From Actinacidiphila epipremni (GTDB taxonomy: Bacteria > Actinomycetota > Actinomycetes > Streptomycetales > Streptomycetaceae), in NCBI RefSeq assembly GCF_012034175.1, contig NZ_JAATEJ010000001.1:62001-126000 (forward strand): DNA of 64,000 nucleotides, in the 5' to 3' direction. Every line of letters begins with the position of its first letter. Position 1 is the stretch's first letter. The notes below the pieces were generated by a model that was not told the DNA's origin, ran no database searches, and worked only from the letters and a program-made list of their open reading frames with translations. The translations under genes were made by a program, and so were the position numbers. Positions 1 to 8,719 of this stretch are shown piece by piece.

Positions 1-2835
1 CTCAAGAAGGGCCTGCCCACCGCCACCACGTCCTACGACGACGGGCTCGCCTACACCAGCAAGATCCTCGGCTACGACAGCCACGGCTGGACCCAGTCCA
101 CCGAGACGATCATCCCGTCCGGCGACGGCAACCCGGCCGGCACGTACATCACCGACCGCACGTACACGCCGACCGGCAATCTGCGCTCCTACACCGACAG
201 CGCCGCCGGCGCCCTGCCCCAGGAGACCGTCAGCTACGGCTACGACACCTTCGGCCGTCCGACGTCGGCCGGCGGTGACGCCGGCAGCTGGGACTACGTC
301 GACAAGCTCGCCTGGACCGAATACGACGAGCCCCAGCAGTTCACCTTCGGGCCGTCCGGGAACTTCGCGCAGGAGACGTACTCCTACGACGAGCAGACCC
401 GGCGGCTCAAGGGCCAGCTGACCGTCACCCAGTCCGGTCGGGTGCGTGCCGACGACGTCGCCTACGACTACAAGGCGTCCGGCGAGGTCACCCGGATCAG
501 CGACAAGCTCGACTCCGGGCAGACCGACACCCAGTGCTTCCGCTACGACGGCGCGCAGCGGCTGTCGGCCGCGTGGACCGCGACCGACGACTGCGCCGCC
601 ACCCCCGCGGCAGGATCCGCCGCCACCGTGGGCGGCCCGGCACCGTACTGGCAGTCCTGGACCTACGACGCGACCGGCGACCGGGCCTCGCAGACCGAGC
701 ACAACCTGGCCGGGGACGCCGCGCAGGACGCCGTCGCCACCTACGCCGACGCCAAGGCGAGCGGGGGCCCCGCCCACGCGCTGGCGTCCGTCGGCACCCA
801 CACGCCGGGCGCGCCCGTACCCGACGCGACCACCTCGTACAGCTACGACGCGGCCGGCAACGTCGCCACCCGCACCACCCAGGCCGGCACCGACACCTTC
901 ACCTTCGACACCCAGGGCAAGCTCGCCGAGCTCCAGCAGTCCGGCCACCAGGACGCGACGACGTACGTCTACGACGCCGGCGGCAACCTGCTGGTGCGGC
1001 GGGACGCGGCGGGCAGCACGGTCTTCCTCGGCGACGAGGAGATCACCCTCAAGGCGGGGGAGAGCAACCGGACCGGCGTGCGCTACATCTCCATCGGCGG
1101 CATGCCGGTCGCCGTGCACTCCTCGGACGGCACCTTCTCCTACCTCGTCTCCGACCGGCAGGGCACCGGCCAGCTCCAGATCGACGCCGTGAGCCAGGCC
1201 CTCACCCGCCGCCAGTACCTGCCCTTCGGCGGCACCCGCACCTCCACCACCGGCTGGGTCGGCGACCGCGGCTTCGTCGGCGGCCAGCAGGACGACGCCA
1301 CGGGCCTGACGAACCTCGGGGCCCGCGAGTACGACGCCTCCACCGGCCGTTTCCTCACCCCCGACCCGCTGCTCTCCCCGACCGACCCGCAGTCCCTGAA
1401 CGCGTACTCCTACGCCGACAACAGCCCCGTCACGCTGTCGGACCCGAGCGGCAACCAGCCCGACGACTGCATCTACTACACGTGCAAGCGGGTCGGGAAC
1501 ACCTGGGCGTTCGGCGGCCTGCGCCCGGGCAAGGGCAACGGCGGCAGCAGCGGCGGCACCAGCAAGACCCCGGTGTCCGCGACCACGGCCAAGGCCCAGG
1601 ACGACGCGGCGGCGGCCCAGCGCGCCGCCGACACCGCCAACTCCGTCGCCGCGGCGGCCCGGGCCCACAAGGAGGGCCTGGTCCACAAGATCATCGACCT
1701 GGTCGGTGACCTGATCGGCGTCAACGACGCGATCAGCTGCTTCACCGAAGGCAACGTCATGGGCTGCATCAACACAGCCCTGGGCTCGGTCCCGTGGACC
1801 AAGGTCTTCAAGGCGTTCAAGGTCGGCGTCAAGGCGTTCAAGATCTGGCGCGACGTGGAGAAGGCGGAAGCCGCCGTCAAGGACACGTCCGAGGCGCTGA
1901 ACGTCGCCGAGGAGATCGCGGTCGCCAAGCGGCAGGCCGCCGACGCGGCGGAGCTGGACGACGCGGCGAACGCCGCCGCCAAGTCCGCGGAGGAGGCCCC
2001 GACCCCGGAGCCGGCCTCACCGGGATGCCCGACGCACAGCTTCCTCGCCTCGACGCCGGTCGCCCTGGCGTCGGGCGGCAGCAAGCCCATCTCCCAGGTC
2101 AAGGCCGGGGACACGGTCCTTGCGACCGACCCGCAGACGGGGCTGACCCGGCCCGAGAAGGTCACGAAGGTCATCGTCACCCACACCGACGAGGACTTCA
2201 CCGACCTGACGGTGAAGAGCGACGCCCGGCCCAACGCCCCGCCGGCCACGCTCACCACCACCTGGCACCACCCCTTCTGGGACGCCACCCACCACCGCTG
2301 GACCGACGCCCACGACCTCACCCCCGGCACCCACCTCCGCCAGCCCGACGGCACCCCCGCCACCATCACCGCCGTCCGCAACTACCACCACCACACCCTC
2401 ACCTACGACCTCACGGTCGCCGACCTCCACTCCTACTACGTCCTCGCCGGCACCACCGCCCTCCTCGTCCACAACTGCGGAACGGGAGCGTCCTCCAGCG
2501 GTGGCTCTCCCGATGAGCCCGCGCGGAGCGCCCACGGGAACACCGACCCTGCGGCGCTTCCGGAACTCCCCACTCCGGACGGTGGCTATGCAAGGCCCCA
2601 GCGGAGCACGGAACCCGAGGGGACCACGCGGAGGGCATCGCAGTCGGTCGGCGATGCAAGCCGTGACAGAACGTCCAGCGTCGGACGTTCTGTCAGCAAT
2701 CCCGAAGACTTCGCGCATGCGATGGGGGACGTCGTACACACTCCGGATGGCTTGACAGGTGCGACGATGACGCTCGGAATGGTCGCCGCCCGGACCTGGC
2801 AGTTGATCCGGGGCCGATTCCGTAGGGCTCCTTGA
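1..2835 (+). CDS. Rhs/YD-repeat polymorphic toxin with Hint domain, 5' truncated by window edge
   Basis: The frame is open from base 1, so 944 codons of a larger exported Rhs-type toxin are visible. YD-type repeats (SYDAAGN, VYDAGGN, YGYDTFGRP) run to about residue 400. They are followed by the conserved Rhs core C-terminus (LPFGGTRT, then LGAREYDASTGRFLTPDPL, about residues 405-460). A coiled Ala/Lys-rich linker follows. An intein-like pretoxin Hint domain spans about residues 676-826, with Cys676 at the start and an HN-C junction (LLVHNC) at the end, where self-cleavage is expected. The remaining roughly 118 residues should be the variable toxin; I do not recognise them. They are Ser/Arg/Pro-rich and end in a short hydrophobic-basic stretch, so the toxin may be novel or truncated. 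The next gene starts 23 bp downstream. Confidence 0.9.
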   Translation, partial: LKKGLPTATTSYDDGLAYTSKILGYDSHGWTQSTETIIPSGDGNPAGTYITDRTYTPTGNLRSYTDSAAGALPQETVSYGYDTFGRPTSAGGDAGSWDYVDKLAWTEYDEPQQFTFGPSGNFAQETYSYDEQTRRLKGQLTVTQSGRVRADDVAYDYKASGEVTRISDKLDSGQTDTQCFRYDGAQRLSAAWTATDDCAATPAAGSAATVGGPAPYWQSWTYDATGDRASQTEHNLAGDAAQDAVATYADAKASGGPAHALASVGTHTPGAPVPDATTSYSYDAAGNVATRTTQAGTDTFTFDTQGKLAELQQSGHQDATTYVYDAGGNLLVRRDAAGSTVFLGDEEITLKAGESNRTGVRYISIGGMPVAVHSSDGTFSYLVSDRQGTGQLQIDAVSQALTRRQYLPFGGTRTSTTGWVGDRGFVGGQQDDATGLTNLGAREYDASTGRFLTPDPLLSPTDPQSLNAYSYADNSPVTLSDPSGNQPDDCIYYTCKRVGNTWAFGGLRPGKGNGGSSGGTSKTPVSATTAKAQDDAAAAQRAADTANSVAAAARAHKEGLVHKIIDLVGDLIGVNDAISCFTEGNVMGCINTALGSVPWTKVFKAFKVGVKAFKIWRDVEKAEAAVKDTSEALNVAEEIAVAKRQAADAAELDDAANAAAKSAEEAPTPEPASPGCPTHSFLASTPVALASGGSKPISQVKAGDTVLATDPQTGLTRPEKVTKVIVTHTDEDFTDLTVKSDARPNAPPATLTTTWHHPFWDATHHRWTDAHDLTPGTHLRQPDGTPATITAVRNYHHHTLTYDLTVADLHSYYVLAGTTALLVHNCGTGASSSGGSPDEPARSAHGNTDPAALPELPTPDGGYARPQRSTEPEGTTRRASQSVGDASRDRTSSVGRSVSNPEDFAHAMGDVVHTPDGLTGATMTLGMVAARTWQLIRGRFRRAP
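2664..2695. repeat. 13-bp perfect inverted repeat inside the Rhs toxin tail
   Basis: The arms TGACAGAACGTCC (2664-2676) and GGACGTTCTGTCA (2683-2695) are perfect complements around a 6-base spacer. They lie inside the variable C-terminal coding region. It could be an mRNA hairpin, a recombination or binding site, or chance; no function is shown. Confidence 0.7.
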
Positions 2836-2858
2836 CGGGCGAGTGGAAGGGGAACGCG

Positions 2859-3833
2859 ATGCGCAGCGCGGCCTGGGAGATCGTCAGGGAGTACGAGCGT
2901 TCGGGCGCCGTGTCGCCCGGCACCGAGAAGGCTTCGGGTTTCGGCGAGTGGAGCAGGCTGACGCCTGCGTGGGTGCTCTTCGCCGCCCTGAAACTCGAGG
3001 TCCTGGCTCGCCAGGACGCCGGTGATCCGGTGGAGAAAATTGTCGACGACCTGCGCGGACCGCTTTCTCGTGACGCCGCGACGCAGCTGGTGCGTGCGGC
3101 CATGGGGGACATGGAAGAAGTCCGGAAAACCGCTCCACGATCGGCGGTGACCCTGCAGAACGTCGCCGCGACGCTGTCGGCGGCCTGGGCCCGGGACGGC
3201 GTTCCGGACGCCGATGTCGACTTCCGGCTGGCCGCGGCCGAGGACGTCGCCTCGGACAGCGTGCGGCTCATGACCGCAGCGGACGGGGCGGGACGGGGGC
3301 GGGACACGGGGCCGTGGGACATCCGGGAGGTGCGGGACACCGCCACGGCGGGCCTTGCGGATCTCGGCGGGCTGCTCGTGCCGGTCGGAGCCGGAGTGCG
3401 GCTGGATCCCGTCTACGCGTGGGCTGAAGGCCCCGCTGTCGCGATCACGCTCTTCGGCGCGGGAACGGCGCTCCAGTTGCAGGCGTACCGGGCACGTCCG
3501 GGACGCTCGTGGGACAGCGTCCGGGCCCAGCTGAGCCGCTCGGTCACCGCGTCCGGAGGAACGGCGGCGGAATGGGCCGGCCCCGCAGGACTCGAACTGC
3601 GCGCTCGGCAGCCGGTGCAGAGCGGGGGCGCCCCTCACATGATGGATGTGCGCTTCGCCGGATGCGACGGCCCCGGATGGCTTCTGCGGGCCACGATCAC
3701 CGGAGGGGGAGCGGCACCGGAAAGCGTCGAGGGCTGGGCCTACGAGGTTGTCCGCGGCACCGTGGTGAACTCCGGCTACGCACCTGACCCCTCGGCCGAC
3801 TTCGTCACCCTCCGCTGGCCGCCCGAGCGGTGA
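2859..3833 (+). CDS. DUF3710-domain protein, candidate immunity partner of the Rhs toxin
   Basis: ATG 2859 is preceded by a GGAAGGGG ribosome site 5-6 bases away, which I prefer to an in-frame TTG at 2832; it gives 324 aa. Residues 1 to about 148 form a mainly helical region with no family I recognise. Residues about 150-320 match the DUF3710 pattern: GPWDIREV near the start, a DLGGLLVP strand, ALQLQAY, then LELRAR and [16 protein letters not shown]3710 is normally a stand-alone actinobacterial housekeeping protein of unknown function. Here it sits 23 bp behind a Hint-Rhs toxin on the same strand, the usual slot of an immunity gene. The immunity role is inferred from position only. No signal peptide or membrane segment is evident, so it is probably cytosolic. 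Confidence 0.85.
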   Translation: MRSAAWEIVREYERSGAVSPGTEKASGFGEWSRLTPAWVLFAALKLEVLARQDAGDPVEKIVDDLRGPLSRDAATQLVRAAMGDMEEVRKTAPRSAVTLQNVAATLSAAWARDGVPDADVDFRLAAAEDVASDSVRLMTAADGAGRGRDTGPWDIREVRDTATAGLADLGGLLVPVGAGVRLDPVYAWAEGPAVAITLFGAGTALQLQAYRARPGRSWDSVRAQLSRSVTASGGTAAEWAGPAGLELRARQPVQSGGAPHMMDVRFAGCDGPGWLLRATITGGGAAPESVEGWAYEVVRGTVVNSGYAPDPSADFVTLRWPPER

Positions 3834-3961
3834 ACCTCGCCGTCCTCGCGGGCTCGATACGCGTCCGCCTCGGCGTGCGAGACCTGACCGTCGCCGGGTC
3901 GTGGCGTGGGTCAGTGGCGCGGGGGCTCAGGGGGGGAGGTTCACTCAGGGTCGGAGAATGC

Positions 3962-4153
3962 TTACGCCGTGGCGTGCTCCACCACGAGGACGACGGCGAG
4001 GAGGGCCACGAGGAGGGCGATGAGCGCCGCGGGCGATATCGAGGACCAGCCCGGCTCCTGCTGCAGCCGCGCGCGGTTGGCGCGGCAGACCGCGCAGCGG
4101 CCCTCCGCCACCGGGCCGGAACAGTTCGCGCACACCAGCCGGTCGACTGTCAT
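3962..4153 (-). CDS. small zinc-ribbon protein with C-terminal membrane helix
   Basis: This 63-aa protein starts at ATG 4153 behind a GGAG ribosome site. Cys8-x2-Cys11 and Cys20-x2-Cys23 form a short zinc ribbon. After a linker, residues about 41-59 ([18 protein letters not shown]) make one hydrophobic helix, so it is probably a tail-anchored small membrane protein. It is transcribed away from ftsE. Small proteins of this layout are annotated as hypothetical in Streptomyces; the function is unknown. Confidence 0.75.
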   Translation of the reverse strand: MTVDRLVCANCSGPVAEGRCAVCRANRARLQQEPGWSSISPAALIALLVALLAVVLVVEHATA

Positions 4154-4483
4154 GGTGGTCTCCTCACTCCGTCCGGTGAACGCTACCGGTGGGTGAATCG
4201 TTCCCGAGCGCATCCGCTCGTATGCGCCCGCAGCCCTGCCGGCCGCGCCCTCTGCGTGCCCCGACTGCACGACACGCTTACTCCACTCTGCCAGGTTCCC
4301 GCCCGCCGCGCCCGCCCACCCGGCCCCCGGCCGGCAACGCTCTGCGCGGAATGGACGCGCTTGCCCGGATATGGCCTGTGGGACCGCGCACGAACCCGCC
4401 GCGACGACTGCGCTCCCCGCGCGCTCTCGCGTAGTGTCGCCCCCATCCCCTGTCCGCTCACCCCGCAAACCACTGGTGCGAAC
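4154..4483. other. divergent intergenic region upstream of ftsE
   Basis: These 330 bp separate the small zinc-ribbon gene (minus) and ftsE (plus). A possible -10 box TAGTGT lies at 4432-4437, about 46 bases before the ftsE start, without a convincing -35. CCGGTG occurs twice close together near 4170-4192. No gene is evident. Confidence 0.5.
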
Positions 4484-5173
4484 GTGATCCGATTCGACAA
4501 CGTCTCCAAGACCTACCCGAAGCAGAACCGTCCCGCCCTGCGCGATGTCTCGCTGGAGATCGAGAAGGGCGAGTTCGTCTTCCTGGTCGGGTCCTCGGGC
4601 TCGGGCAAGTCGACGTTCCTGCGGCTGATCCTGCGCGAGGAGCGGACCGACACCGGCATGGTGCACGTGCTCGGCAAGGACCTCGCCCGGCTGTCGAACT
4701 GGAAGGTCCCGCACATGCGGCGCCAGCTCGGCACCGTCTTCCAGGACTTCCGGCTGCTGCCCAACAAGACGGTCGCCGAGAACGTGGCCTTCGCCCTCGA
4801 AGTCATCGGCAAGCCGCGCGGCACCATCCGCAAGACCGTGCCGGAGGTGCTGGACCTGGTGGGCCTGGCCGGCAAGGAGGACCGGATGCCCGGCGAGCTG
4901 TCCGGCGGTGAGCAGCAGCGGGTGGCCATCGCCCGCGCCTTCGTCAACCGCCCGATGCTGCTGATCGCCGACGAGCCGACCGGAAACCTCGACCCCCAGA
5001 CGTCGGTCGGCATCATGCGGCTGCTGGACCGTATCAACAGGACCGGCACCACCGTGGTGATGGCCACCCACGACCAGAACATCGTCGACCAGATGCGCAA
5101 GCGCGTCATCGAACTCGAGAAGGGGCGACTGGTACGCGACCAGTCGCGCGGTGTCTACGGCTACCAGCACTAG
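4484..5173 (+). CDS. ftsE: cell division ATP-binding protein FtsE
   Basis: FtsE is the ATPase of the FtsEX complex, which sits at the division septum and signals to periplasmic or extracellular peptidoglycan hydrolases. The 229-aa product is the usual family length and begins at GTG 4484 with the typical [12 protein letters not shown]. The ABC signatures are complete: Walker A GSSGSGKS at residues 36-43, LSGGEQQR at about 139-146, and the Walker B run [13 protein letters not shown] from about 159. ftsX follows after 72 bp on the same strand, so the two are almost certainly co-transcribed. The ribosome site is weak. In Streptomyces prfB and other genes often lie just upstream; here the upstream neighbour is the Rhs locus. 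Confidence 0.97.
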   Translation: MIRFDNVSKTYPKQNRPALRDVSLEIEKGEFVFLVGSSGSGKSTFLRLILREERTDTGMVHVLGKDLARLSNWKVPHMRRQLGTVFQDFRLLPNKTVAENVAFALEVIGKPRGTIRKTVPEVLDLVGLAGKEDRMPGELSGGEQQRVAIARAFVNRPMLLIADEPTGNLDPQTSVGIMRLLDRINRTGTTVVMATHDQNIVDQMRKRVIELEKGRLVRDQSRGVYGYQH

Positions 5174-5245
5174 CCCGCAGCCGTACGCGGGCCGCGGCAG
5201 GCCCGCAGGACACCAGCCCCCTCCCGAAAGGACCCCTGACCCCCC

Positions 5246-6163
5246 ATGCGCCTCCAGTTCTTCCTGTCGGAGATCGGCGTCGGCCTCCGGCGCAACCTCA
5301 CGATGACCTTCGCCGTGATCATCTCCGTGGCGCTCTCGCTCGCCCTCGCCGGCGCGGCCCTGCTGGCCAACAAGCAGGTCGACTCGATGAAGGGCTACTG
5401 GTACGACAAGGTCCAGGTCACCGTCTACCTCTGCAACAAGAGCGACGCGGGCACCACGCCCAGCTGCGCCAAGGGCGCGGTGACCGACGACCAGAAGGCG
5501 ACCATCCTGAAGGACATCAAGGCGCTCCCGGTCGTGGAGAAGGTCTACTACGAGAGCTCCCAGAACGCGTACAAGAACTACGAGAAGCAGTTCAAGAACT
5601 CGCCGCTGGCCACGTCCATCACGCCCGACCAGATGCCCGAGAACTACCGGGTCAAGCTCAAGGACCCGACGAAGTTCGCCGTCGTCGCGAGCGCCTTCGA
5701 GGGGCGGCCGGGCGTGCAGTCGGTCGAGGACCAGCGCGCGACGCTGCAGAACCTCTTCGCGCTGCTCAACGGCATGACGCGGGCGGCGTACGTGGCGCTG
5801 GCGTTCATGCTGACCGTCGCGATGCTGCTGATCATCAACACCGTGCGCGTATCGGCCTTCAGCCGCCGCCGCGAGACCGGCATCATGCGGCTCGTCGGCG
5901 CGTCCAGCTTCTACATCCAGATGCCGTTCATCATGGAGGCGGCCTTCGCCGGCCTGGTCGGCGCGGGTGTGGCGTGCGTCATGCTGCTCGGCGGGCGGTA
6001 CTTCATGATCGACGCCGGGCTCAAGCTCCAGGACAAGATCCCCCTGGTGTCCTTCCTCGGCTGGGACTCGGTCATCAAGGTGCTGCCGCTGGTGCTGCTC
6101 ATCGGTGTGGCGATGCCGGCGGTCGCCGCCTTCATCGCGCTGCGCCGCTACCTCAAGGTCTGA
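5246..6163 (+). CDS. ftsX: cell division membrane protein FtsX
   Basis: FtsX is the permease-like partner of FtsE. The 305-aa product has a short cytosolic N-terminus (MRLQFFLSEIGVGLRRNL), TM1 at about residues 22-45, a large extracytoplasmic domain (about 46-175) and three further TM helices in the C-terminal FtsX/MacB domain, which contains the conserved FSRRRETGIMRLVGAS loop. The extracytoplasmic domain holds two Cys residues (CNK and SCAKG), possibly a disulfide. An AAAGGA ribosome site precedes ATG 5246. It is the partner of the upstream ftsE. Confidence 0.97.
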   Translation: MRLQFFLSEIGVGLRRNLTMTFAVIISVALSLALAGAALLANKQVDSMKGYWYDKVQVTVYLCNKSDAGTTPSCAKGAVTDDQKATILKDIKALPVVEKVYYESSQNAYKNYEKQFKNSPLATSITPDQMPENYRVKLKDPTKFAVVASAFEGRPGVQSVEDQRATLQNLFALLNGMTRAAYVALAFMLTVAMLLIINTVRVSAFSRRRETGIMRLVGASSFYIQMPFIMEAAFAGLVGAGVACVMLLGGRYFMIDAGLKLQDKIPLVSFLGWDSVIKVLPLVLLIGVAMPAVAAFIALRRYLKV

Positions 6164-6262
6164 GCGGGGAACGGGAGTTCGGGGCGACGGGCGACCGTCG
6201 GCGGCGTCCGGCACGCGCGCCGGCGGTCGCCGCATCTTTCCGTACGGCGCCCGTTTCTCGCC

Positions 6263-6268
6263 TAGACT
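6263..6268 (+). promoter_or_regulatory. candidate -10 box for a leaderless transcript of the S41 peptidase gene
   Basis: TAGACT ends 7 bases before ATG 6276 and no Shine-Dalgarno sequence fits between them. Such spacing is typical of leaderless streptomycete mRNAs that begin at or next to the A of the ATG. The -35 is not clear. Confidence 0.45.
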
Positions 6269-6275
6269 TCCGGCC

Positions 6276-7550
6276 ATGTCCGGCCCGTTGCTGTTCGGGA
6301 CGCCCCGCCGTATCCGCCGCGGGGCCACCCTGACGTTGGTCTTCGGCACCATGCTCGCCACCGGTGCCGCCGCGGGCAGCTTCGCCGAGCCGCAGCAGCG
6401 CGCGAGGATCGGCGCCGCCGCCGCGCCCGCCCCGGCCGTACGCGCCGGGAGCCCGGCCAACTCGGCCCGCACGGACGGCGCGAGCGGCGCCGCGGACGCC
6501 AAGTCCCGCGGTACGGACGGCCGGGCGACCCCGCGCGAGAGCGCCACCGGCCGGCCCGTCGACACCGACGGCATCGCCCGCAGGATCGCCGAGGGCACGG
6601 TCGGCCCGCAGGCCGTCCGCGGGCTCGTCAGCCGCAGCGGCGACCGCTGGTCGTCGGTCTACACCGCGCAGGAGTACGCCGGCCTCCAGGAGGCCCTGGA
6701 CGGCCGCTACGTCGGCGTCGGGCTGTGGGTGCGGCGGGTGGACGGCGGCCGTATCGAGATCGCCCGGGTGCAGGACGGCAGCCCCGCCGCGCGGGCCGGC
6801 ATCCGGGTCGGCGACGTCCTGGAGTCGATCGACTCCACCCGATGTACGGGCCTGGCCGTCACCGAGGTCGTCGCCGACCTGCGGGGCGCAGGCGTCCCCG
6901 GCTCCACCGTCACGCTCGTCGTCCAGCGCGGCGCCGAGCACCTCACCGTCGCCGTGCAGCGCGCCACGCTCCCCACCGAGGCCGTCACCGTCAGCCACCC
7001 CGACGGCGACGACGGCCCCACCGACATCGCCGTCGACGCCTTCTCCCTCGGCACCGGCAAGCAGGTACGGGCGGCCGTCGAGACCGCGCGGCACGGCGTG
7101 CTGCTGGACCTGCGGGGCAACTCCGGCGGCCTGGTCGACGAGGCCGTCGCCACCGCCTCCGCCTTCCTCGACGGCGGCCTCGTCGCCACCTACGACGTCC
7201 ACGGCGAGCAGCAGGCCCTCTACGCCGCCCCCGGCGGCGACACCTCCGTGCCGCTGGTCGTCCTCGTCGACGGCGGCACCATGAGCGCGGCCGAACTGCT
7301 CGCCGGCGCGCTCCAGGACCGCGGGCGCGCGGTCGTCGTGGGCTCGCGCACCTTCGGCAAGGGCTCGGTCCAGATGCCCAGCACCCTCTCCGACGGCTCC
7401 GTCGCCGAGCTCACCGTCGGCCACTACTGCCTGCCGGACGGCCGCAGCGTCGACGGCCAGGGCATCGAGCCCGACGTCCAGGTCTCCGGCGGCGCCGACG
7501 CCATGGCCGCGGCCCGCGAGGTAATGGCTGGCCTCGGCACCCCCTCGTAG
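6276..7550 (+). CDS. S41-family carboxy-terminal processing peptidase with PDZ domain
   Basis: This secreted or membrane-anchored serine protease has 424 aa. An N-terminal basic stretch and hydrophobic segment (LTLVFGTMLATGAAAGS, about residues 13-30) act as signal or anchor, followed by an Ala/Pro-rich linker. A PDZ domain (about 145-230, with GSPAARAGIRVGDVLESID) precedes the S41 domain. The catalytic serine is Ser337 (GGTMSAAE) and the lysine is Lys362 (TFGKGS), with the usual 25-residue spacing. I start at ATG 6276 rather than the longer upstream frame because a TAGACT -10 lies just ahead and the N-terminus then reads as a signal. It lies between ftsX and smpB, a conserved Streptomyces order. 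Confidence 0.93.
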   Translation: MSGPLLFGTPRRIRRGATLTLVFGTMLATGAAAGSFAEPQQRARIGAAAAPAPAVRAGSPANSARTDGASGAADAKSRGTDGRATPRESATGRPVDTDGIARRIAEGTVGPQAVRGLVSRSGDRWSSVYTAQEYAGLQEALDGRYVGVGLWVRRVDGGRIEIARVQDGSPAARAGIRVGDVLESIDSTRCTGLAVTEVVADLRGAGVPGSTVTLVVQRGAEHLTVAVQRATLPTEAVTVSHPDGDDGPTDIAVDAFSLGTGKQVRAAVETARHGVLLDLRGNSGGLVDEAVATASAFLDGGLVATYDVHGEQQALYAAPGGDTSVPLVVLVDGGTMSAAELLAGALQDRGRAVVVGSRTFGKGSVQMPSTLSDGSVAELTVGHYCLPDGRSVDGQGIEPDVQVSGGADAMAAAREVMAGLGTPS

Positions 7551-7568
7551 TGGGAGAATGGCCCTCCT

Positions 7569-8045
7569 ATGGCAAAAGAGACCGGTCGCAAGATGATCGC
7601 GCAGAACAAGAAAGCGCGGCACGACTACCACATCCTCGACACGTACGAGGCCGGCCTGGTGCTCACCGGCACCGAGGTCAAGTCGCTGCGCCTGGGCCGC
7701 GCGTCGCTCGTCGACGGCTTCGCGCAGCTCGACGGCGGCGAGGCGTGGCTGCACAACGTGCACATTCCCGAGTACACGCAGGGCACCTGGACCAACCACT
7801 CGGCGCGGCGCAAGCGCAAGATGCTGCTGCACCGGGCGGAGATCGACAAGCTCAGCAGCAAGTCGCAGGAGACCGGCCACACGATCGTGCCGCTCGCGCT
7901 GTACTTCAAGGACGGGCGGGCGAAGGTCGAGATCGCGCTCGCGCGCGGCAAGAAGGAGTACGACAAGCGCCAGACGCTGCGCGAGAAGCAGGACCGGCGC
8001 GAGGCCGACCGCGCGGTCTCGGCGGCCCGCCGCCGCCAGCGCTGA
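7569..8045 (+). CDS. smpB: SsrA-binding protein SmpB
   Basis: SmpB binds tmRNA and brings it to stalled ribosomes for trans-translation. The 158-aa product has the family landmarks: N-terminal QNKKARHDY, then [18 protein letters not shown], the RKRKMLLH loop, and a basic C-terminal tail ([12 protein letters not shown] ... RRRQR) that occupies the mRNA channel. It starts 18 bp after the S41 gene, and its RNA partner ssrA follows 126 bp downstream. The gap of 8046-8171 shows short inverted repeats but no clear terminator. Confidence 0.98.
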   Translation: MAKETGRKMIAQNKKARHDYHILDTYEAGLVLTGTEVKSLRLGRASLVDGFAQLDGGEAWLHNVHIPEYTQGTWTNHSARRKRKMLLHRAEIDKLSSKSQETGHTIVPLALYFKDGRAKVEIALARGKKEYDKRQTLREKQDRREADRAVSAARRRQR

Positions 8046-8171
8046 GCGCTACCGACCCCGCGCTGCGCCCTCCGGGGGAATACGCTGGCCGCGTACGCCG
8101 TTGATCACGTACGATGGTGCCAGCGCCACCGGGCCATGGTGAGCCCGGCGAGCACCTTGAAAAAAACACAT

Positions 8172-8538
8172 GGGGATGATCGGTTTCGACTGGGGATGTC
8201 GAAGCAGGGGAAGCGAGCCGAGGAAGCGGCAATGATCTCGTTAACCATATGCCGAAACCAATAATCGCCAACACCAAGCGCGATTCCTTCGCCCTCGCTG
8301 CCTAAGTAGCGACTTGCGAAGTGTCAGCCCGGGGCTGATCCCGACCCGGATCCTGGCATCATCAAGGGATCTAAACTTCCAGGACCGGTCACGGGTCCCG
8401 GAAGGAAACCAAACAGTGACTGGGCCCGTCGGCGGCTTGTCCGCGTGACCGCCGGGGCCGAGAAAAGCACAGCGGACTGCGCTCGGAGAAGCCCTGGTTC
8501 CGCACCACAGGACGCGGGTTCGATTCCCGCCATCTCCA
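8172..8538 (+). ncRNA. ssrA: transfer-messenger RNA (tmRNA, ssrA)
   Basis: The RNA begins GGGGATGATCGGTTTCGAC, the canonical actinobacterial tmRNA start. It ends with a T-arm (GGTTCGATTCC) and an acceptor strand CATCTCC that pairs with the 5' GGGGATG (one G-U pair), followed by discriminator A at 8538. The CCA is not encoded. The tag frame is at 8267-8305. A perfect 14-bp hairpin terminator follows 11 bases after the 3' end. Its protein partner SmpB is immediately upstream. tmRNA 3' ends are common integration sites for mobile elements, relevant to the decayed genes downstream. Confidence 0.97.
8267..8305 (+). other. tmRNA proteolysis-tag reading frame
   Basis: The frame reads ANTKRDSFALAA then TAA, followed at once by TAG. 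It starts with Ala (resume codon GCC 8267) and ends in the ALAA degron recognised by Clp proteases. The 12-residue tag is shorter than the tag I recall for S. coelicolor, lacking a Ser/Gln-rich middle. Confidence 0.9.
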
Positions 8539-8549
8539 CTCATCCCATG

Positions 8550-8594
8550 CGCCGAACGGCGCCTCCCGTCTCCGGGGGGCGCCGTTCGGCGTTT
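8550..8594 (+). terminator. intrinsic terminator of ssrA
   Basis: Arms CGCCGAACGGCGCC (8550-8563) and GGCGCCGTTCGGCG (8578-8591) pair perfectly over 14 bp, followed by TTT. The right arm and its flank recur at 11461-11482. Confidence 0.9.
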
Positions 8595-8596
8595 CC
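8575..8596. repeat. 22-bp direct repeat, left copy (possible att remnant)
   Basis: This segment begins GGGGGCGCC and ends TTCGGCGTTTCC. It is identical to 11461-11482. It covers the right arm of the ssrA terminator. The two copies bracket the decayed gene group 8720-11395. Either a duplicated integration site or two related terminators would explain it. Confidence 0.7.
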
Positions 8597-8719
8597 TCGC
8601 GCTCCGGCACGTCACCGAGGGTGCGGCCGGAACGCGTCAGGTCATCACTACATGACTGGACGTGTGCGAGAGGTCCCCCCTAGGGTGAGAGCCGTTTCGT
8701 GACGTCTTGAGGTCGATGA

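Noticed and set aside
3962-6598. 878-codon minus-strand frame covering ftsE-ftsX
   Set aside because: Only its last 63 codons (3962-4153) have a ribosome site and recognisable features; the rest is opposite ftsE and ftsX.
8575-8596. Direct repeat interpreted as a proven attachment site
   Set aside because: The repeat lies in the terminator rather than in the tRNA-like end of ssrA, and no integrase is present, so it is kept only as a hypothesis.
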